A DNA stretch of 64,000 nt, taken from contig NC_088680.1 of assembly GCF_950023065.1 (NCBI RefSeq), forward strand, positions 46,550,559 through 46,614,558, in the 5' to 3' direction. The first letter of the stretch is position 1; the number at the start of each line of letters is the position of its first letter. This DNA comes from Planococcus citri. Its lineage: Eukaryota > Arthropoda > Insecta > Hemiptera > Pseudococcidae. The position numbers and the translations under genes are program-made. The notes beneath the pieces are model-generated. The model ran no database searches. It worked only from the letters and a program-made list of their open reading frames with translations, and was not told where the DNA came from. Shown here piece after piece: positions 13,033-23,542 of this stretch.

Positions 13033-14884
13033 GTGAAAAATTTGAAAATTAAGAAAAAAACACATTTTAGCCCCCCCACCTCCCCAATACTTGCTTAAGG
13101 GGTCCAAAATTTTCATCGCAGTTTTTTCTCATAGTGGTTGACCTTTTGAGGCAGAAGCGGTTAATACCTGTTTCAAGGGCGAAATAAACTTTTGAAGCAT
13201 TCTGGAGACAGAATAAAGCATTTTACAGAAAAAGGAAGTCGAAGGAAAATTGTAGAGAATTAAATTTCCAACTATCATATTAATGTCCTTGGTTTTTTTT
13301 TTCTAGAATGCTTAATTTTCGATGTACATATTTGAAAAAGAAAGTACATGAATACAAGAACGGCATTTTTTCTATTTTCATCAAAACTTTAGTGTTTCCA
13401 AACTTCCAAAAAATTGCATAAAAATTCCAAAATGAGCGCTCAAACCTTTTAAAGCTTTATGCAGAAGTGCAGGCGGATACAAAAAATGAACTTGAAGAAA
13501 CATTGTAGAGAATTAAATTTCTAATCGTCATAATGTCATTGTTTTTTTTTATAGGTGACTTAGTTTTTGATAAGTATAAAATAAATATTGAAATGCAATT
13601 ATCTCAAAATTAATTTTATTGCACTGAGCTTCTTTGCATTTTTGTGATACATTTTTAGACTCCCTTTACTCCTCAAACAAATTATTGGAAAGGGTGGATT
13701 TTCGCACTAGTTGGTAGTAAACATACCTATCAAATAATGCTACTGTAATGTGCCATGATTTTTGCCGTTCTTCACTAATACCTACCTAAGAATTGGACAC
13801 AAAACAAATATTTGAATGCGATTATCTCGAAATCAAGTTTTTGGCACTATTAGCTCCTTTTGAACTCTTGCAATATTTACAAATGCCTATGAGCTCATAT
13901 AAAAATTTAATTACACTCTCGGCTAAACGCACTGCATACAGGCTTTCCAATTAATGCATAAAATAAGAATAAATGATTCAATTCAATTCATTTTATTGGA
14001 GTTGACAGCTTCCGATTTACATATTTACCTATACAATGGCAATGCAACAACAATATGAACACAAAAAATGAATTACATAATAGATAAAATTGAATTAGTA
14101 TAATTATAGTTACATATGTATATCATTAAACATGGTACAGGTACAGGAAAAAAAATGAATGAAAAGCACAAATAATCTTAGAAATCATTTTAGAAAAACT
14201 CTTTTGTAAGAACCTTTTTTTGAATACCTATGTTATAAAACGTTTGAAATAAGAAAAAAAAAACAAAAAACAAAAGTGAAAATATCGACAAAGAAAACTG
14301 AAAGACATCAAACCAAAAACAAAAAAATGTAAAAATAAAACTGAAAAATGTGGAAAATGAAAACTGAAACCTTCAATGCCTATATAAATGAAAACTGACA
14401 AAAAAAAACTAAACATTGAAAATTGAAAGACTTCAAAATGAAAACCAAAAAAAAGTCATCTTCACAATCACAACCTCCAAATGAAAAATGAAAATTTTAT
14501 AAATGTAAGAAAACAAAATGGAATAAAAAATTCTGGAAACAAAATAAATATAAGATATAAGTATTCACATACATATATATAATTCCGAAATGTGTCAAAA
14601 ACGCACAAAAAATGATTTAAAAATGTTAAAATAACAAAAAAAAGAATTGAAATCATTGGAAAATCAGCATCGATGCGATGGTTGTTGAAATATGCCAAAA
14701 ATGCATTTAAAAAAGTCGTATAGGTAAATTTGGTAAAATCATAATTATAGAATCATTGAAAATTACATGAAAATAGAATTTTACCTAAGTACTGTCAGCT
14801 GTCCTGATTAACAAAATTAAAATTACTTACTATAACAAAAATAAATTACCTACATATATCACTTGAATACAATACTGACATCTG
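13033..14884. other. No gene recognised; possible LINE tail near 14.0 kb
   Basis: ATGATTCAATTCAATTCATT near 13973-13992 resembles a non-LTR retrotransposon tail. 14260-14700 is an A-rich stretch of degenerate AAAACTGAAAA-type repeats. Confidence 0.35.
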
Positions 14885-15097
14885 CAAAAAATCTCTCTGG
14901 GAAAGAAATCCTACCCCTTTCCTCCTTGTGCTTATAATCGCTTCGCCTCAGGGCATAGAGGGTCGTCAGTACTTGTGTAGATCGTATGATTTCGAAAAAT
15001 TAATAAATTCATTCATTCATTATTTTATTTTCACAATTGTTAAATATTTTCTGACAGGAGGGCGGGGGGTCGGATATCTTTCCCAGAGATTTTTTTG
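14885..15097. repeat. Inverted repeat enclosing a LINE-like 3' tail
   Basis: AATCTCTCTGGGAAAGAAAT at 14889 pairs with TATCTTTCCCAGAGATTTTT near 15077. Between the arms, AATTAATAAATTCATTCATT near 14998 looks like the short-repeat tail of a 5'-truncated non-LTR retrotransposon. No protein motif is left. Confidence 0.4.
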
Positions 15098-15115
15098 TCG
15101 ATTACTATTTCAATA

Positions 15116-15331
15116 GTGTTTTGTAAAAAGGGCCAATCTGCATTTTTCAAGATTTTTTTTTCACTCAGGACAAAACTGCTTCAACAGCAAGAATTGAAAA
15201 GGTAAAAAGGGCCAAACTGCATCATTCAGTTTGGCCCTTTTTACCTTTTCAATTCTTGCTGTTGAAGCAGTTTTGTCCCGAGTGAAAAAAAATCTTGAAA
15301 AATTCAGATTGGCTTTTTTTTTACAAAACAC
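15116..15331. repeat. 216-bp near-perfect hairpin
   Basis: The arms are about 105 bp (GTGTTTTGTAAAAAGGGCCA to the complementary end at 15331) with a very short loop around CATCATTC. AAAAGGGCCAAACTG and AATTCTTGCTGTTGAAGC are recognisable landmarks. It is consistent with a palindromic MITE. Confidence 0.75.
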
Positions 15332-15338
15332 CATCGAT

Positions 15339-15581
15339 TCAGCGTATTGAGATCATATTACAACGAAAACACTTAAAAATAGCCTCTATGGAAAGTATGG
15401 GTACCAGCGCATGAATTTTCTCTTCATTGACCCGTATTTCCACAACTTTGTGAGCGGTTTCGTTTACATTATAGAGTTTTGGAAGAATGGCTAGTTTCAG
15501 AGTATATCTCTGATCTGCTCTGTAAGGATAAGGAGTACCATTATTAGAACACTCACGTACTTTCTCGTATGGGCGGCTCAA
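15339..15581 (-). CDS. Uncharacterised 80-codon open frame between two hairpins
   Basis: An ATG-to-stop frame of 80 aa with mixed, protein-like composition (for example NVNETAHKVVEIRVNEEK) rather than the F/K/N bias of random AT-rich frames here. No family is recognised. It overlaps the left arm of the 15.6-kb hairpin by a few bases. It could be a remnant of a transposon protein or simply chance. Confidence 0.2.
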   Translation of the reverse strand: MSRPYEKVRECSNNGTPYPYRADQRYTLKLAILPKLYNVNETAHKVVEIRVNEEKIHALVPILSIEAIFKCFRCNMISIR

Positions 15582-15813
15582 AAGCCTTTAGACGGTTGCA
15601 TTTACTAGTGGTTCACATATGCCTCCATTCCATATCTTCTCCTTCAATAAGAAAAACTATGCAACCAATACGTACCTCAGGAAAGGGGTAAGTTACCACT
15701 TTCCACAGGTGTATTGGTTGCATAGTTTTTCTTATTGAAGGAGAAGATACAGAGGCATTATGTGAACCACCAGTAAACGCAACTGTCTGAAGACATTTGG
15801 GCTACCCATACGT
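15566..15813. repeat. 248-bp hairpin
   Basis: The arms of about 105 bp (CGTATGGGCGGCTCAAAAG to its diverged complement ending CCCATACG) flank a loop of about 35 bp. The inner AACTATGCAACCAATAC is perfectly mirrored. It lies 235 bp from the 15.1-kb hairpin. Confidence 0.7.
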
Positions 15814-16011
15814 ACGTAATTGCATAAATATTAAAATTTAATTTCCAATATTAAATATTGTAATTTTTTATATTCAAATAGTTAGGATGACTTATCAACT
15901 TCGATCGGCACATACAGATAAGTGAACAAAATTTTAAAATTTGTTTAATTTCTGTTCTAAATCGTTAATCAAAAATTTGATCGAATATACACTACAGTAG
16001 GTATAGTCAGT

Positions 16012-18535
16012 CCCATGTAAAAAAATACTACTAGTACAAAAAATCACTAGTACCTAGTGATTTCGTCATTTTTACCACTAGTAAATTCATGATTACAAAT
16101 AGTTTTTTACAATAATTGGTAAAAATAAATCACTAGTAGTAAAAGTGACGAAATTATTACAAGTTTTTAAAAGGCCCTAGGCAGCTAAGTATGGTCGAGC
16201 GGCCCCCGGGACCTTCGGAGGTGAAACTTATGTGATGTATAGGTACCCCCAAGATAAGTATTTTTCCCAAGTTTTGGACCTCAACTCTGAGTGGTATTTA
16301 AGTAATTCCTCAAAAATCGAAAATCGTTTTTAATTTTTTTCTCAGGATTGACTAGGCCGATTTTTTTCAAACTTGAACCAAAGTGTAGGTATGCATAAGG
16401 GATTTTCCCAAAAAAATCAACAGCCCCCTCCCCCCAATTTTCCTCCTCCAAAATTTCGATTCAATTTTTTGAGGTCCCCCTTACCCCCAAGGCCTTTTGG
16501 CACACTTTTCGAAAAATATATTTTTTTAGATGCAGTATTGATCCTAGAACAACATATAACTTACCCAAAATTGTACCTCGGGTGCGCCATAGTCAAATTC
16601 GACCAAAACCAACACCCCCTCACCTGTAATGGTACCTACGCGATTGCTATTGAAGTAATTTCTGGAGTATTGTTTATAATGTGGTAATTTTTAAATGAAA
16701 ATGTTGTTTTTGAGAGTCGTTATTCACAAATTCCGATTTGGGGGCAGCGAAGCACCCCCTCCCCCAAATTTGGGCGAAACTTTCAAAAAGAAACCTGGGG
16801 CATGTGACATATCGAATTATATGTTTTTGGTAACGCTGAACACGAATATGACGTCAGATTTTTGATTGGACCCCGTCCACAGCTCCCAGCACCTTTCCAA
16901 AGGGAGTAACCTAAAAAAAAATGGTTTCATTCGGGTGACAGATAAAATAAGGTAGTATGTTTTTGATATCACTAAACACGAATATAGCCTTAGTTTTTCA
17001 AATTGACGTCACCCATAGTTCCCAGAACCTCCTCCCATGGGTAATTGTCCAAATTTTTTTGGGGGGCCATGGACGGGGTTCAATCAAAAATCTGACGTCA
17101 TATTCGGTTTCAGCGTTGCCAAAAATATTACTACTTCATGTGTTGCACGAACAAACCCATTTTTTGAATGTTTACCTCATTTGGGGAGGTTTTGGGGGCC
17201 GTGGGTGGGGTCCGATCAGAAATCTGACGTCATATTCGTGTTCAGCGTTACCAAAAACATATAATTCGATATGTCACATGCCCCAGGTTTCTTTTTGAAA
17301 GTTTCGCCCAAATTTGGGGGAGGGGGTGCTTCGCTGCCCCCAAATCGGAATTTGTGAATAACGACTCTCAAAAACAACATTTTCATTTAAAAATTACCAC
17401 ATTATAAACAATACTCCAGAAATTACTTCAATAGCAATCGCGTAGGTACCATTACAGGTGAGGGGGTGTTGGTTTTGGTCGAATTTGACTATGGCGCACC
17501 CGAGGTACAATTTTGGGTAAGTTATATGTTGTTCTAGGATCAATACTGCATCTAAAAAAATATATTTTTCGAAAAGTGTGCCAAAAGGCCTTGGGGGTAA
17601 GGGGGACCTCAAAAAATTGAATCGAAATTTTGGAGGAGGAAAATTGGGGGGAGGGGGCTGTTGATTTTTTTGGGAAAAGCCCTTATGCATACATACACTT
17701 TGGTTCAAGTTTGAAAAAAATCGGCCTAGTCAATCCTGAGAAAAAAATTAAAAACGATTTTCGATTTTTGAGGAATTAGTAATTACTCAAATACCACTCA
17801 GAGTTGAGGTCCAAAACTTGGGAAAAATACTTATCTTGGGGGTACCTATACCTATACATCACATAAGTTTCACCTTTCACCTCCGAAGGTCCCGGGGGCC
17901 GCTCGACCATAGTTATCTGCCTGGGGCCTTTACTAATTGTGTGAGACATTGTATTGTAATTCTTTTCTATTCTATGTGATGCTGTTTTCATGATTTCAGT
18001 AGCACACATCCGTGATACACTCATTCTCACCACCTCAGCTTCAAAAAATTACTTTTTCAGTTTTACATCATCATATTGATGATAGAATCAATTTCTTAAG
18101 AATTTGCCTTATAAAGAAACCGCTCGATACTTTATCTAAGAGTATTGAAATGGCATACTATTTACTATTTTACTATTAGTATTTGAAAATATATGTACTA
18201 GTAGTTTATCAGAGAGAGCGGCAATGCTTTTTCTTATAAATGATGCGATCTTATTAGTGTCAAAATTCAATCAATGATTCAAGTCAAGCAACTCACTGCC
18301 ATTCAAACATAAACTAGTAGTGAAGCACTAGTAATGAAGTAAAGATAGGTACTTGTAGTCCGTTTCAAAAATTACTGGTATTTTCATTGACTAATAGTGG
18401 AATAGGTAGTATTCGTAATATTGCATACTAGTAGTAAATATTCCAAACTACTAATAAATTCGGAAAAACTAATAGTTTTTTTGAAAAAACTACTAGTATT
18501 TTTCAAAACTAATATGTAGTATTGTTTTACATGGG
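16012..18535. mobile_element. Inverted-repeat element with ACTAGT subterminal motifs, interrupted by the foldback element
   Basis: The ends are CCCATGTAAAAAAATACTAC at 16012 and the inverted GTAGTATTGTTTTACATGGG ending 18535. ACTAGT occurs four times in the left 160 bp and five times in the right 370 bp, with related TACTAATA-like variants. Removing the foldback insert (16170-17931) leaves an element of about 760 bp. No coding capacity is visible. Target-site duplication is unclear. Confidence 0.55.
16170..17931. mobile_element. 1.76-kb foldback (palindromic) element
   Basis: The two halves are inverted copies: AAGGCCCTAGGCAG at 16171 pairs with CTGCCTGGGGCCTT ending 17930. Similarity continues inward to a centre near 17040-17050. 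The outer 650 bp or so of each arm are nearly identical: the 104-codon open frames at 16373-16687(+) and 17394-17708(-) differ at one residue. The inner part consists of diverged repeats of about 130 bp containing GACGTCATATTCG-type sequence. No transposase is seen, so it is non-autonomous. The right arm shows small internal expansions (GGTGAAA, TAGGTA). It lies within an ACTAGT-rich element. Confidence 0.75.
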
Positions 18536-19110
18536 GTATGTCAAGAAAGTAGTGCCCAGTGGCTTTAATTTCCAAGTGGAAGGAGCTAGCAAGATGAATG
18601 AAGCGACGTACCTAGCAAAAAACAAAGGCTTTCAAAAGCTACCTTGAAAATTAAAGGCCTGTGCTCAGGGTGTCCACAAATTGAAAAACCGGTTTGCTCA
18701 AAAAATCCGAACTGGTTTTTATGACGAAAAGTATTCGTACACACTAAGGTGACAAAAACGTGGTATGCATTTTTTGAAACCGGTTCATTATTTTGCAAAA
18801 AATTGGAGATGGAGAAAAAAGCTTGAAACAAAAGTTGTAGATCGTAAAAAATTACACAATTCTGTCTAATCATATCGTATTTTGAAACCTGCAGTTCGCA
18901 TTGGTTCGCATTTAGCACCCACTTTTGACAATCGCCTAAAAATTGAAAATAGAGAAAAAAAGCTCGAAACAAAAGTTGTAGAGTGTGATAAATTGAACCG
19001 TAACGTTCTTGCTAATCGGATTTTGAAATCGGTTCATCAATTTGCATCCAGTTATCAAAAATTACGTTAACATTGAAGATAGAGAAAAAAGCTCGAAACG
19101 AAATTTAAAT
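18536..19110. repeat. Dispersed repeat with internal tandem units (family R1)
   Basis: It starts GTATGTCAAGAAAGTAGTG, with GCCCAGTGGCTTTAATTTCC. A diverged copy lies at 21700-23080. It includes two to three degenerate units of 130-140 bp marked by GAGAAAAAAGCTYGAAACAAA at about 18812, 18953 and 19082. The open frames across it (for example 18586-18972 minus) have no recognisable domain. The exact second copy in unit 2 is at 26621-27195. Confidence 0.6.
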
Positions 19111-20378
19111 AATTATATAACTTACGGAATTTCTGTAGATTCATCTACAGATAGAATTTTTAACATTTTCTTGTGGATATGTATTGGTATTAATCTTGAT
19201 TTATATCGTCGATTAATTTTTAAAAACATCTGGATTTTTTCTTCATTTGGTCCAGGTGCCCTTCCTTCCGCTATTAAAGAGAAATGGATTTTACACATAT
19301 CCGATGATTTGTCAATTTTTTTTAACCACCTATAGTTAGGTATTATAGTGACGGATGATGTACAGATGTACATATAACACTTTGAAACACAGTATAGGTT
19401 TCAATTTATTGCGAACCTACCTATATCTACAATATTTGTAGCTTATATGATGAGCTCACAAACATTGCATCAGTGTTACCACTATTCAACACCCACACTT
19501 GACTGAAGATCAATTTTTGATTTTGATTCATCATTTTCATTGATCGAAGTCATTTCTGAAAAGAAAATTTCTCCCACTCAACTGAAGAATATGGGATTTG
19601 AATAAGATAATAATAAGTTGAAATACTGGGGTTTCAGAAAAAAATAATTCATTGATGATTTATTTATTTTTCAGTTGATATGCCAAAAAATATCAATCTT
19701 AGAATGATGAAGGTAATCAAATAGGTAACGTCAATAATATTCTTTCACTTTCAGGAGATACTGAGACTTGATACACTAATCTGATTATTCTGAGAATAAG
19801 AAACAATGTAGGATTAATATACACGTTTTTCATTTCATTATTGCGCATAAATCTGTAATACATACAATGATGTATATTGTATATCTACGTACTTTCTACA
19901 CACTTGAATGCCAATTCAATTGTTCCTTAAAAATTAAAATACAACCAATAATGCATTTTCATGCTTAAGATTTTGCATACTTCGTTTGATTTTTAGGAAA
20001 AATATACCAGAAATTTTACTTCTGTTCATGGATGTTTGTTTATTGTTAATAAATACCTAATAATTATTGCCTTTTAAGTTCTGAAATGGGGGTTTATTTT
20101 ATTTAAATGTTTATTTAAAATTTCAGCAATTTGATTTGCGATTTTAATTGAAACTGATTTGATAAAACCATTTCGAACTTCTTCACATGTGTGTGGTGAT
20201 AGGTACCTACAACATGGTTTTTGATAAACAAATTGCTGAGATATTACCTCATACAAAACGATTCAACTGTTACCTAAGAATAATTAAAAATCATGTAATG
20301 TTTGTTCATTTACCTATAATGTTGTAAAAATAGTAATTCTCAGACTGAACCAGTTATTTACTTACATGCTGTTTTTCT
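19111..20378. other. No gene recognised (duplicated at 27196-28463)
   Basis: AT-rich. Open frames at 19042-19335(+) and 19122-19373(-) overlap each other and lack domains. Confidence 0.45.
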
Positions 20379-21183
20379 CAGGGTTGTGGAATAGAATACA
20401 CCATGTAGAATACATGGACATTCTACGTATAGAATAGCGCGTGTAGAATAGACTGAAATCCTGGTAAAATGCGTAGAATCCGCGTAGAATAATTGTAAAA
20501 TGCGTGCCTAGAATAAGCGAGCAGGTGGCATTTTTTTCTCTGAAAAACTTTAATTTTGTCATCATTTTATGTGTGAACATTGAAAAAACGTTAAAAACCT
20601 AAATAATCAGGTGACAAAAACGAAACGGTGAATTGAAAAAACCTACCTATAAAATAAACTTGAACTAATTTATCGGATGTAACTAAAACTGAATCTGAAA
20701 CAAAACTGATTTTCGGTAGATAGGTATTTCAGTTTTTCAATAAATTTCCAAAATATTACAAATTTGATGGGGAAAAAAGTGGAACTAAAACTGAAACTGA
20801 AATGAGTGAAATGAACAACATTGAAACTAAAAACTGAAAAGCAAAAAGTATTGCCATCACTGAACCTAATGACTGTAATGTGTAATGGTTTTAAAAAACG
20901 AAACAATGAGTAAAAAAAAATAAAAACAATAATAGAAAATAATCAATCCAAGCATTATGGTCCTTAATTTTCAGAGTATAACAATAACTACCTAGGTAGA
21001 ATGGGGTATAGATATTGCTGCATTCATACGCATTCTTTGCGCATTCTACACTTTCTCCTCATTATGCACATTCTACACCAAATCTTACGTAAGTACATAT
21101 ATTCTATGTAGGTACATACCTATGTATGTACATCAAAATGTAGAATAGACTATTTTAAGCGTAGATAGATATACCCAATCCTG
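20379..21183. mobile_element. hAT-like short inverted-repeat element with TAGAAT subterminal motifs
   Basis: The termini are CAGGGTTGTGGAATA and, inverted, CAGGATTGGGTATA. The CAGGG-type end resembles hAT elements. TAGAAT occurs seven times in the first 140 bp, and ATTCTA (three times) plus TAGAAT (twice) in the last 190 bp. At 805 bp with no transposase frame it is non-autonomous. I could not find a clean 8-bp target duplication. Confidence 0.5.
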
Positions 21184-21699
21184 CACTTTTTTTTCTGTAC
21201 CTACATTTCTTGTAAATATTTTTAGTGAAATACATTGTGAAAAATAAATTTTGCTTCTAGTGCATTAATTGTATCATCAATGAGGTATATTTGTGATATC
21301 GTTTGTTAATCTAAACACAAATTTAATATCCCTAATATCTACAGAAATTGCAAAATTTTCTGCTTCAGTTATATACTGAGAGGAATGCAATCTTGTTTTC
21401 TAGATATGTAAATATACATATTATTAGGTAATATAAATCACTGTGCCAGAGGAATATTTTCAATCTGAAAGATCAGATGCAAAGTCTGAATCAACATACA
21501 CTAAAATTTCACGGGTTTATTTACCACTGTACTTTATTATAAGGTCGTCAAGTGTATACCTTTTAAGTATTTGAAAATTTGCTTAACTACGAGTATAGGT
21601 ATACAGTCCAGGGAAAGTAGCAAACGAATGTCAGGTCAAGTACAATTTGCCAAAAACATTAATGACACCCTATAGCTTGTCAATTGTCTAGATATACCT

Positions 21700-23080
21700 A
21701 AGTAGGTATGACATGAAAGTGCCCAGTGGCTTTAATTTTCAAGTGGAAAGAGCTAGTGAGTAGAATGAAGTGGCAAGTCATGGTGAGTAGCAAAAAATCA
21801 GGGCTTTTGAATGGGAAAATATATAATGACACAACAGAAAAATATACTGAACGACAGCGAAGTTCAACGACGAAATAGGGTGTTTGCACGACAGCCATAA
21901 ATGCACGACGACATAAGTGATTTGAACGACGAATTTAATAGGTTTTTGAACGACAGCCAGTGTAACAACAGAGATATTCACTTCGCACGCCGAAAACAAA
22001 GAATTCCCGACAATAGTACTTGTAGAATAACGTTTGAATTTTACGAGATAAATGAGACTCGAAACACTTAAGACGGACTTACGGAAGGAAAGAAGGGTGG
22101 TAAGATACCTCCCAGTAGCTAGATTAATTCATAATCTCCAAAAAATAAGAAGCTTGGGGGAGGGGGGGGGGTTCTTGTGTCCTAAGCTTTTTTCATTTAT
22201 TAAAGTTTGCCGAATTCGACAATTTTTTTGATAGAAAAGTCTATGTAAGTACACAAATCTAATTTTTGGGATCCGAAGGACTCGGGACAGACTAATGAGC
22301 GAGAGAAGGAGAGGGGTTAAATGCTCCAAAATTTTGAAAATGGTATTTTAATACGTTTGGTCATCACATTGACTTCTTAGATCTTATGAGTAAGCGAAGC
22401 GAGCCCCGAAGAATAATTTTGATCCCGTGCGAACCCTTTTTCAGAGAAGGGGGCTTCATGTACCCCAAATTTTTAAAAATTATGACAATTTTCCGAATTC
22501 AAGGAATTTTTTCTGAATTCGAATAAATACTCGGATTGTACTTGGAATTCCAGAGACTCGAGACGGACGTGAAATTGATGTACAAAAATGTCGTGAATTT
22601 TTTAAAAATCTGTCGTGTACTTTTTTAAAACCTGTCGTTGATTGCCGTCGGGCTACTTTTTATTTTCCGTCGCTGACTTTTTTATATTGTCGTTCAATTC
22701 TTATATGGCCGGGCATTATATTACTTCGTCGTGAAAACCACCTATTTTCGTCGTTGAAAACACCCTAAACTGTCGTGCCGATAAATCCCATCCCTTTTAA
22801 ATGCGACCTTGAAAATTTCGGGCCTATGCTCTGGTTATCCACAAATTGAAAACAGGGTTTGGTAAAAAAAATTGATCTGGTTTTTATTGGTGCCATGTAT
22901 GCTACGCACCAAGGTGACAAAAATGTGATATGAATTTTTTGAAATCAGTCCATTAATTTGCAACCAGTTAATAGAAATTACTCAAAAATTGAAGATAGAG
23001 AAAAAAGCTTGAAACAAAAATTATAGGGCGTGAAAAATTACAAAATTCTGTCTAATCACATTTTGAAACTTGCTCATTGG
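21700..23080. repeat. Second member of dispersed repeat R1, split by an insertion
   Basis: The flanks 21716-21811 and 22791-23080 align with the continuous stretch at about 18550-18870 (AGTGGCTTTAATTT, GACCTTGAAAAT, TTATCCACAAATTGAAAA, AAGGTGACAAAAA). The intervening 979 bp is absent from the 18.5-kb member, which therefore serves as the empty site. The duplicate is at 29785-31165. Confidence 0.65.
21812..22790. mobile_element. Insertion with inverted ends built of ACGAC/GTCGT motifs
   Basis: It begins TGGGAAAATATAT and ends ATAAATCCCA. ACGAC occurs six times in the left 160 bp, and its complement GTCGT seven times in the right 230 bp. The two ends are inverted but only loosely similar outside the motif (AGGGTGTTTGCACGACAG versus the complement of CTAAACTGTCGTGCC). 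The possible target duplication TTTTGAA/TTTTAAA is imperfect. No transposase is present. Confidence 0.6.
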
Positions 23081-23536
23081 TTCCAGGGCCGGTTCAATAG
23101 GGTGGTGTGGGGTAAGGAGTCGTTTCCTCAGTCGTCAATTCGCCAAAATTTAGCCCATCGACAAATTTTGGCAAAATTTGAAAAAACCTCTGTAGTCCAA
23201 TGTTACGCATATTTGCGAATAAGAAACCTATACCGATGATGTTCATTCAAAATAGGTTTTAAAAAGTGTAGATAGTCGAATAATATATAATAGTACCTAC
23301 CATACACCTACATATCAAGTACCTAAGAGGGCAATAACGTTTACTGGGAGGGATGGTACGATAGGTAGGTCTAGGTACCTGATGGGAACATAACATCTGA
23401 TTATTAAATTATAAAATTTGATTTCTTCTGAATTGTATAGTTAGATATAGGTAGTTATCGTGAAAAATTCAAATAAAACAAATGAAGTGCGCATCAATAA
23501 AGATAATATGAATAGCATGTAAAAAAAAAATCTTCC
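23081..23536. other. 3' flank of phosphatase copy A, nothing recognised (duplicated at 31166-31621)
   Basis: A GC-richer piece CCAGGGCCGGTTCAATAGGG at 23086 starts a short stretch of distinct composition. The rest is AT-rich with TAGGTA motifs. Confidence 0.4.
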
Positions 23537-23542
23537 TTTATT
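23537..23542 (-). terminator. Poly(A) signal overlapping the stop codon of copy A
   Basis: On the minus strand the last codon AAA and stop TAA plus the next A form AATAAA. The same arrangement occurs in copy B at 31622-31627. A cleavage site 10-30 nt downstream would leave an exceptionally short 3' UTR. Confidence 0.5.

Noticed and set aside
16373..17708. Matching 104-codon frames with a proline-rich start in the two palindrome arms and in copy 2
   Set aside because: They are the same frame seen three times because the DNA is repeated. Homopolymer-derived residues and no recognised domain argue against a real gene.
18586..18972. 128-codon minus frame, repeated at 26671-27057
   Set aside because: It lies within dispersed repeat R1 and spans its internal repeat units. 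No conserved motif.
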